Made by a program: the position numbers and the translations under genes | Part shown: positions 11,836 to 64,000 of the stretch, piece after piece | Layout of the letters: each line of letters opens with the position of its first letter | Position numbering within the stretch: position 1 is the first letter of the stretch | Source of the DNA: Chlorops oryzae | Taxonomy: Eukaryota > Arthropoda > Insecta > Diptera > Chloropidae | Length of the DNA: 64,000 nucleotides | Direction: 5' to 3' | Assembly: GCA_020466095.1 (NCBI GenBank) | Contig: CM035806.1 | Span: 135,068,481-135,132,480 of the forward strand | The notes under the pieces: generated by a model | Told to the model about the DNA's origin: nothing | Databases searched by the model: none | Seen by the model: the letters and a program-made list of their open reading frames with translations, nothing else

Positions 11836-13185
11836 TGTCACAATTTTTTCCCATTGAAAAATTATCTGATATTACTTTTTAGACTATTTTTTTAAAGTTC
11901 GACTGAACGCCTGGAATAAGAGGGTCAAGCTCTTAACCCATAAGTGCTTCAAATAATTTCAATTTGTGAGAAAATCTGTGATCCAAAATCCAACGGGTAC
12001 CAAATGAAAAAAAAAAAATCCTTTGTGATAAGAATTCGTATGGTGGTTTGTCGGATCGTCATATTATAGTATCGAGTACAGTCGTGCAGTCGTGTAGTAG
12101 ATATGTATGTATGTATATCGAAAGTTTTTCGAATTTTTTATTTTTCGTCCCTTCCCCCTCTTGTTGTCATCGTTTATCCTCAATGAGACACCCTTAAAAT
12201 AATGAGTATTCACTAAAAACAAAAAACAAGTTCATTTTTGAAAAATAAAGCGTTAAAATAAATGTTTTAAGGTTTTTTCGGCACAATTGCTTCGAGTGAG
12301 TGGGTAGGGACGAACGGTGCGCCGCGACGCGACTTCGCTACGTCAAAAGAACCGTGCCGACATTATATCATGAGGCTTAAGCCCATCAAAACAACGTTAA
12401 ATGGGATTCTGCTCTCAAGCTTCGCAGTGTTTGCATTCTTTGTTTTTGCTTTTTTCCGTTCTTTTTTCTTTTTCTCAATTACTTTGCTCCCATTCGGTTT
12501 AGTTGAGTGTCTGTAGCGCTCGCTCATTCGCTTGTTCGGCCGCCGGACAGTGGGAGCGGTGCATACATCTTGCGCGAAAAAAATAGGAGTGTTCTTATCA
12601 TAAGGAAAATTAGTATACGTGGTTAAATTGAGGTAATTAAGATATAAACTAAAATCCATATAAATCGGTTCACCCCTTGGGGTACCCCCTATAGACCCCC
12701 ACTTATAGTTTTGTATGGCAGCTATGTATGTGCATCTAAAACTCAACCGATTTGAATCAAAACTTGGCAGAATGTTATTTATCTCCAATGGATCTATGCA
12801 AATTTCTTTCACGATACAGGTTTTTCATTTTAAATTGCAGCATATATTTATTCAGTTATTATTTACTTCAAAATGGAGTCTAATTCGAAATTATTTTTTT
12901 ATTGGCTTGGCTCCTTATTGACGTTAATAGGGTTCCGACTTTACAACCAGCCGTAGCAATGCTCTTTTCCAAATATCCAAAAATTTGCATCACGATTTTT
13001 GACATTAAAATGAATTTTTTCGAGAAAAGCGAATTTTTTTCACGAATCGTTAGAAGAGACTCCGCCCTCTCAATTTTTTTTTTTTTTTTTTTATCAACTC
13101 GAAGACGGAGCGCGACAAAGCATAAGTATAAATTTTTTGGCCCTTCAAAGTAAGAAAGCCGCCATTTTCGAGGTATATATGTATA
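11836..13185. other. Gene-free spacer
   Basis: A CpG-richer patch (12,275-12,365) and A/T homopolymers are present. The ORF-like stretches here are interrupted by homopolymers and show no recognisable domain. Confidence 0.45.
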
Positions 13186-13653
13186 TAGTGTTTCAACGGA
13201 TAGTGTATCCGGCCGAATGCCGTATACCGGATATCCGGCTGGTTGCCAGGCCGGCTGCCGGATATTTAATTTTTTGTGGTTATATATTTCGGTTTTAAAG
13301 CCATGTTGAACGGTGTAGCAATGATCCTGAGCGTTGCCATTTGGTAAAAAAAAATTTTGAACGTTATTTTTTGACACGGCACACTTTTTAGTAATGATTG
13401 TTTCGATCGGTTGCACCCAACTGCAATACAAAATCTCTAAAAATGGAAATTTGTTGTGAAAATGTTAGCGGAGCTGCATGCGGTTTCCTCCAATCGCTCC
13501 ATTTTCAAATCTGCATTCGACGTACAAATACAATATGGCAAATGTTTAATGTGAGGTATCCGGCGTCCGGATATTGATGGTGTCCGGTATCCGGCCGGAT
13601 ACTTAATTTAAGGCCGGATACCGGATAGTCGCCGGATATCCGTTGCAACTCTA
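13186..13653. mobile_element. hAT-like MITE of the ATCCGG-rich family
   Basis: The ends are TAGTGTTTCAACGGATA on the left and (inverted) TAGAGTTGCAACGGATA on the right. Blocks of CCGGATA/CCGGCCGG lie at both ends. The same family occurs at 35,765-36,139 with a clean 8-bp target duplication. Fragments occur near 5,880-6,350 and 26,145-26,195. Confidence 0.7.
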
Positions 13654-13885
13654 GTATATATTTTTATAGTCTACCTCCACTTCGTTATACAATTTAATGC
13701 CACAGATTTTGGTTCCTTTTAAAAATCAAACTTTAAATTTTAATTTAAAAAATCACATTTAAAGCAAAAATGCTAGGTTTAATACAAAAAAAAAAAAAAT
13801 TGAACCAATTTGGCTACAGTTTTTGCCAATTTTCATAGAAACATTTTTTTTTTTAACATCAGTTTAATTTTTTTTTATAAAAAAA

Positions 13886-14253
13886 AAAAATAATGGTGTT
13901 CAAGCAGGAACGCTAAATTTGCGCCCTCGGAAACTTAGCAAGCTCCGAAACTAATTTGTATGAAAAATAATTTCCGCAACCTCGGAAATGCCGCACACCT
14001 CCTTATAGTTCGTTTATCGCGTTTTCCGCAAAACATTTTGAAAATTGAATTTTTTTCTGCGTTTTTTTTTTCCGGCATTTTGAGAACTAGTTCTGAACTT
14101 TGTTGTTCCTTCTCCTTTCAAGAAAATAAACAAGTAAAACAGCTATTTTCCTTAAATATAAAAAAATACGTTTCATGCAAATGTGCGGAATTTGCGCCCG
14201 CGAAATGTACGCGAAGCTATTTCCGAGCCTGCTTGAATCCCACTAATGTTTTT
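13886..14253. mobile_element. Short TIR element (possible)
   Basis: The inverted ends GTGTTCAAGCAGG and GTGGGATTCAAGCAGG bracket the block, with TAATG directly outside both. Internal GGCGCAAAT motifs are also inverted. The evidence is modest, as ends and duplication are short. Confidence 0.4.
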
Positions 14254-14369
14254 TTTTTTTTTTTTGAAAAAGCATTTTCTTATCTAGATAATGTTGTACA
14301 TTTAGATGAAATCGCTAAATCATAGAAAAAGGATGGTTGAAAAATAAAATTTTTACCCACTGTGCGCCG

Positions 14370-14526
14370 TTCTGCCAAAGAGTAAGTAAGTCAGTCTGTC
14401 AGTGCGTCATTAATTCAGTTAGTCGACACTGCTGACGTTTCGCGTTTGAGCTCGCCTTGCCGCAAATTCGTTCGTCATTTTAGTCGCATCAGTCGGTTCA
14501 GCCTTAACGGGGAATACGCCTGTTGG
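14370..14526 (+). other. Candidate alternative 5' untranslated exon
   Basis: A non-repetitive, GC-richer block with several TCAGT initiator-like motifs (14,392-14,420) ends at a strong donor, TTGG|GTGAGT, at 14,526/14,527. It lies 4.8 kb upstream of the hipk leader exon and could be a second leader. It has no long ORF of its own. Confidence 0.35.
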
Positions 14527-14879
14527 GTGAGTGTGTGTTGTTGTTATTGTTATTGTTTCGTTTGTATTGTTATTGTGTTTGTTGTATATATTTTCATTCT
14601 CGTTTTCGCTTTGTTGCTGCTGTGTTCAGCAAGCAAAGAAACCGGCTTTTGTCAAGTTTCTCCTTATGTCGTTTGGCATTGTGTGTAAAAATTTATGTGC
14701 ATGCGTGTGCGTGTCGTGTACGCCTAGCAGGAAAAGTCACCTTGATTGAATCAATGACGTCAGGGTGACTGGAGCCGGTATGCATCAGATTTGGTAGGAC
14801 ACTTTGTACGACATCTGTGCACGAACTGACAGGGACTTCCAAGGTGACTTCGTCTCCGTGGGATTAGAAGAAGCTACTA

Positions 14880-15276
14880 CCCAGCAGATAATTGGATCAT
14901 CCAAAGAGTAATCTTAGATCGCTCATTTGCGAGTAATGGATTACTAGAGAATGCTCAAATTTCATATATTTTTTAACATAGGATGTCCCGGCAGAGGAGT
15001 AATCCTTTTGACCTCGGAAAGGAGATCAAGTGGAGTAATCTTTTCTAATTCAAGAAAGAGCATAAGCGGAGTAATATATTGCTCGCGTCTTAGTCCAAAT
15101 GAATGGATAAGTCATTAAATAACATAAGTTGCTCTCCTATTACTCCAAATGAATGATTAAGCGATTATAAAAATTGAAATAAAACCTCGATTGCTCGCTT
15201 CTTACTCCAAATGGATGAATAAGTCATTACTCTTCTTTTGCTCGGTTAAGGTATTAATCCATAATTATCTGCTGGG
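14880..15276. mobile_element. Nested TA-flanked TIR element (CCCAGCAGATAAT ends)
   Basis: The ends CCCAGCAGATAATT are inverted and TA is duplicated outside (14,878-14,879 and 15,277-15,278). Inside, 'actccaaatgRatgRataagtcatta' recurs three times. It has no ORF or tRNA-like module, and it sits inside the element at 14,723-15,716. Confidence 0.8.
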
Positions 15277-15461
15277 TAGTGACGCCCAGAAGGGCATTGT
15301 CCTGCTAGGGGGTGCGATGGCGAAAAAAAGCATTTGAGAGCAGCACATTGCTCTTTTCTCTCTAAATGTCAATTTATAGAAACCAGTTGAAAACTCTCTT
15401 CTTTCTGTTCTCTTTGAATATTTCGCAAATATTGAGAAATCTATATTTAACAATTATTGTT

Positions 15462-15531
15462 CGCCTCAGCCAGGGATCGAACCCGCGATATTCGTATTGT
15501 TAGTTGAGTACGCAACCACTACGCCACTTCA
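15462..15531 (-). other. tRNA-like module (A box, B box)
   Basis: On the minus strand, TGGCGTAGTGG (A-box-like) is followed about 35 bases later by GGTTCGATCCC (B box). The T-arm can pair but no complete acceptor stem can be drawn, so it is not a functional tRNA gene. It is the same module as at 57,088-57,158. Confidence 0.6.
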
Positions 15532-15870
15532 TGCTTACGCTCAAATAACGCTAAAACTTTATTTCAATTTCAGTAGCTAATGAGATTCAAGCACATGAAC
15601 AGCACTCTTTTGCAATGACATATCCCCGAAGGTGTTATGCATGATACTGTCACCTGTATGACCTAGTCAAATCACTAATGCTTTTGTTCTGCTGGATATA
15701 TTTGCATGCTGGGAAGTAAGCATAGCCCAGCAGGAAAATATATGTATGTACATATATCTCCTGCAGCATAAAGTCTTTGGTGAATTCATCGGGACATTGT
15801 ATACATAGGTGACATTGACATGCATGACTCCTTGGATGGGAAATGCCATCGTGGATAAGTACTGTTCATA

Positions 15871-16180
15871 CCCTGTAGTAACGAAATGGTTTCGGTTAAA
15901 AACAGACCGGAACTAGGGGAGTACATTTAGGACCAACTGCAAATTAACACTCCTCTTAAGCGGACATCTCTGTTAAGCAGACACATTTTTCGGTCCCGTA
16001 GGTGTCTGCTTAAGAAAGAGTACACTGTATATGAAGTTTATACGAAACGCGACCGGTCTATGACTAATGGGACCTTGGAATAGGGACCGAATATAGTTGA
16101 ATGTTTGGAAAGGCGACCGGTCCTAACTTCTTTAGGACCGACCCGAGCTCGACCCAGGACCGGTCCCATTTACTGCAGGG
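15871..16180. mobile_element. Nested TA-flanked CCCTGYAGTAA element
   Basis: The ends are CCCTGTAGTAACG and (inverted) CCCTGCAGTAAATGGG, with TA on both sides (15,869-15,870 and 16,181-16,182). It is 310 bp, without an ORF, and its subterminal sequence is rich in GGACCG motifs. Confidence 0.8.
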
Positions 16181-16233
16181 TATGGTTGGGGGCCAAAATT
16201 TGTTTACAATACTGATTTATATGTATCCCTTAA

Positions 16234-16469
16234 GTCATGATACAAGAAAACAAGATAGCGCCACTTCAGTACCGCTATTTTGTTGCTCTCTCTGAGAGCC
16301 GAAAATTGAGTTTGTGACGTCACTGAGCAAGAAATTTTTGTTGTTTCCCATGCTATTCAAAAAAGTAAAAAGCCGGTTTAACATGGGAAATAACAACAAC
16401 GAATCGCGATTTTGAGTTTGTGACGTTTCCTCTCTCAAGTGGCGCTATCTTGTTTTTTTGTATCATGCC
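16234..16469. mobile_element. MITE with TTAA target duplication
   Basis: Inverted ends of about 33 bases (CATGATACAAGAAAACAAGA… continuing TAGCGCCACTT) are flanked by TTAA at 16,230-16,233 and 16,470-16,473. A TTAA duplication is typical of the piggyBac superfamily. No transposase is present, so that placement rests on the duplication only. Confidence 0.8.
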
Positions 16470-16609
16470 TTAAGTAAGCGATAGCGATAATTTTGAGGGA
16501 AAACTATTTCCGAAAATAAAACTTCTCAAAAAAGGCATGAAGAAAGGAATAGGAAGTGATAGTTAGAGATAGTCCAACAGAGTTAAAGATAGTTAAAGAT
16601 AGTTCAATA

Positions 16610-16915
16610 AAGTTAGATATAGGGAGATATTAAGAGCTGGAGAGAGATTGAGATTGACAGAGATAGAGAGAGAAAGTTATAGCGAGGGACATATAGAAAT
16701 AGACAGAGACAGATATAAAGATTGTAAAAAGACGGATATATAAAGAGATATAAAGATACATATAGAGATATAGAGACGGATGTATATAGATATAGAGATA
16801 GATATAGTGGTATAGAGAAATAGAGATATAGAGATAGAGATATAGAGATGTAGAGATATAGAAATGTAGAGATGTAGAGATATAGAGATATATATATAGA
16901 GGTATAGGTATAGAG
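16610..16915. repeat. (GAGATA)n-like microsatellite, impure
   Basis: About 300 bases are built from AGAGATATAGA-type units with many interruptions. Long apparent minus-strand ORFs here (SLYLYIS repeats) are artefacts of the repeat. Confidence 0.9.
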
Positions 16916-16934
16916 TGACTTTTCATGCTGGGTT

Positions 16935-17620
16935 ATGTTTCGTCCGAATAGTAGATGAGCAATATTTGCACGATTCGCCTCGCCGAACTTCGTCGCCCCA
17001 TTTTGCATCTTATCAGTGTTTGCATTAGACTGCGCTTAGGGGGTCGAATGCGGCCGCGGTTCAAAACATCATAGAAAATCGCGCTGGCTGGAGCTGCTGG
17101 TTGATTTTTGCCTTTTCAGATTATCCATGAAATCTGTTGGATTTTTTCTTTTTATGTCTTCCCTTCTCTTTCTTTCTGGGTTCTCACTTTATATTGCTTG
17201 CCTTAATTGTGCGTTTTTATTTATTTATTTTTTTTACTTTTTGTGTTTTATTTTTTCCTTTCTAGATTTTGCCAAAAAATGTAGGGTTTTGCGGTAGAAT
17301 CCGCTCGAATGGCGTGCCATTTGTTTTGTTTTGTGTGTGAAAGAATTTTTAAAATAGGCAAATATTCGTCTCAGCGTCTCATTCCATCGATATTTAAGCC
17401 ATCGGTTAATTGTACCCGACTTCCGGCAGTCGAATTCTTCTGCCCAGAATCGTTCTAATATCATTCAACATCAAACTATACTGTGTACACATACCTATTA
17501 CAGTGAAACCTGTGCTAACTGCAATCGCACCTAGAAGGGACCTAGAATTGTTTATCACTATCAAGGTGTATAACTTGTCTAGTTTCCCAAATAAGCAGGC
17601 TAACACAACAGTTGTCGCTT

Positions 17621-17656
<36 letters not shown>

Positions 17657-19298
17657 GAGCGAGTGAGTCCCACTGTGAGAGATCGAAATCAAAGTTGCCA
17701 TTATTTTGGCGCCCCGTCACTTTTGTCTTGTTTTCTATTGAAAAATTGTTACGGAAATCCCTTTAAAGTATTTGTAATGGTTGGTCTTAAATGAAAAAAT
17801 AAACCGAAGGAAATCCCTCAAAATGGGAAAAATCCCTCACTCTGGCATCGATGATCGAAATGAATGTATTTTAATTTTGTACCCACATGCATATGTTTAA
17901 TGGCTTTTGCTCAGGTCTGTAGAGAGGGTGGTGGAAAAGGGGGATTTACCCCGGGCCCGGGCTTTCTCAAGGGGCACACAATTGGCATGGGACTTTTTTT
18001 TTTTTTTTGGTCGCACATTTTTGTGAGGGAACCCCGGAAAAAAATCTCTCGGGCCCCTGGGCATAAGTTATGCTTATACGGGGTTGATGAGATATGAATT
18101 CCCAATTGCCGTGGTAGCTTTGTAAATAAAACTGTTTAAAAATATTTAAAAACTTATCCAATCTCAGTTATTATCAAGATCTCTCAGGACCTCAGGAATC
18201 TTTAAGTTCGGGAAAGCAAACATAGTTAGGTTAGTGTCCTTTCTCTCAGGCCGCATAGTTCGCCTTAAATTCCAGAACCACAAGATGCACGTGGCAGGGG
18301 GGACTCTGTATGCATTCCATATAATGGGTTAATGTGTTGCCCTATGTAGGTATGCTGAGACTTAGAATCTTCCATCCGCCCTACTTAAGACTCAACAAGC
18401 TGTAGCTCGAGAACTATCTATGTAGATGTTTTCTCCTTCATAAGAAAGATCGAGGGCATCCTATAACAAAGCAATTAAATTTAACAAAATGGCACAATAG
18501 AACTGCTCTCTTCGCAGCGAAGCATTATCTCTATTTCACCAGGGTGCGAAACCCATCTAATTATACCCAACTGAAGTTATCTTTTATATCCATAAAAGTG
18601 TTCCTTGGGATATCGAATTTAAAGTTTTAAAAATGTTTATAAAAAATAGTTATCCTATGCATATATTTTCACATACATAGCCAGATTCTAAATATTCCTG
18701 TGGAATTTCTTCCTGCAGATAAAAAAAAAATTTCCGTTTAAAGCAGACTGGGAAGGGAATGTAAAGGGAGTCATCATATTTTTCTTTTATTGACGCTAAG
18801 AAGACTTCCTTTTTCCGCGTGGAAAAATTTATTGGGAAAGGATTCCCGGGGAATATTTATTCTGAATAGGGCTGATAGTGTTGTGTTGGAAATCATTTAT
18901 GGGTTCTGGGATCGCAGTATTATCGATCGTAGAAATGGCAAAAAAAAATTTATGCTCATCGTAAAGTTAAAAACAAAAAATGTTTTTCCCAGGGGTCTCA
19001 CTATGCTTACGAAATGTTTTCGGGGTCTATGAATCCGAATTTGAGGTTCATCGGCTCTAGATTTAGCCATAACCTCAAAATAGCATCTTCGAGTGCGGTG
19101 ATTTCGAGCATATTTTTGAGTTTATGAGCAAACCTAGACCAGCGACTCCAAAAACTTAATTTCCAGTACAGGTAGAGCCCTTGGAACATATATCTATCTT
19201 CATATACGTATGTACATACTATATCTTGTGCTGAGTACTCGCACTCGTAATGACGTTCATTGTTGATTAATAATTTTTCTTATTTTTTCTCTTTGCAG
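16935..19298. other. Gene-free region upstream of the hipk leader exon
   Basis: A (GATA)n tract lies at 17,622-17,654. Poly-T runs and unclassified single-copy-looking AT-rich DNA fill the rest. The last 40 bases before 19,299 are pyrimidine-rich (ATTTTTTCTCTTTGCAG), the splice acceptor of the leader exon. Confidence 0.5.

Positions 19299-64000
<44,702 letters not shown>

Larger units (their letters stand above)
14723..15716. mobile_element. CCCAGC-type TIR element (outer), with nested element and tRNA-like module
   Basis: It begins CCTAGCAGGAAAAGTCACC and ends …GCATGCTGGG. The body matches the element at 56,904-57,458 in the opposite orientation, including 'gcgatggc', the tRNA-like module and 'gttttagcgt'. 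It is interrupted by a second element at 14,880-15,276. Confidence 0.6.
15734..16934. mobile_element. CCCAGC-type TIR element (outer), three times interrupted
   Basis: The left end CCCAGCAGGAAAATATATG and the familiar 'cataggtgacatt…catgcatgact' block are followed by insertions at 15,871 and 16,234 and by a microsatellite. The right end GTGACTTTTCATGCTGGG lies at about 16,934. The pairing of these two ends is an inference from layout. Confidence 0.45.

Noticed and set aside
12880..13431. 183-codon minus-strand ORF
   Set aside because: It runs through the ATCCGG-rich hAT-like element and a poly(T) run, and has no domain.
16613..17008. 131-codon minus-strand ORF rich in SLYLYIS
   Set aside because: It is a translation of the GAGATA microsatellite.

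Overview
The window is AT-rich, repeat-dense eukaryotic DNA. Intron-exon structure, opa-type CAG/CAA repeats, a GTCY-microsatellite repeat family of the kind described in Drosophila DINE/Helitron elements, and an irritans-group (Himar1-like) mariner all point to a higher dipteran. A tephritid-like or other muscomorphan fly is a reasonable guess, but the sequence does not fix the species.

The one gene recognised with certainty is the fly orthologue of homeodomain-interacting protein kinase (hipk), on the + strand. A leader exon (19,299-21,395) carries the start codon at 20,361 and a Gln/His-rich N-terminus. A roughly 37 kb intron follows. Nine further exons lie at 58,350-64,000: one Asn/Gly-rich, four encoding the kinase domain, and four encoding the start of the C-terminal region. 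The gene runs off the right edge. The reading frame breaks twice, both times in simple-sequence tracts (near 20,740 and 58,450), which looks more like consensus error or a repeat-length allele than a dead gene. Possible upstream 5'UTR exons end at 8,146 and 14,526. A separate 41-codon small ORF with its own polyadenylation signal lies at the left edge on the minus strand.

Almost everything else is mobile DNA. Regions: 0.5-7 kb, a 26-bp-TIR element and indel-riddled duplicated repeats; 9.5-14.3 kb, a foldback element, hAT-like MITEs and a frameshifted Himar1-like mariner; 14.7-17 kb, nested TA-flanked elements; 22-26 kb, a DINE-like copy and two LINE reverse-transcriptase fragments; 26-43 kb, TA-flanked TIR elements, more DINE copies, hAT elements and a SINE; 44-48 kb, a hAT element split by a DINE copy, plus hAT-like MITEs; 51-57.5 kb, nested and inverted TIR elements, a ~495-bp-arm palindrome and a SINE-seeded (CATA)n tract.

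The most unusual pattern is a set of TA-flanked terminal-inverted-repeat elements whose ends read CCCWGCRG (CCCTGCAGTAA or CCCAGCRGG). Many carry one to three tRNA-like modules: an A-box-like and a B-box-like motif spaced as in tRNA genes, usually followed by a run of T. A further TA-flanked family with different ends (GACAGCGGAT) carries one too. About fifteen modules were found outside the SINEs. I do not know a described element with this architecture.
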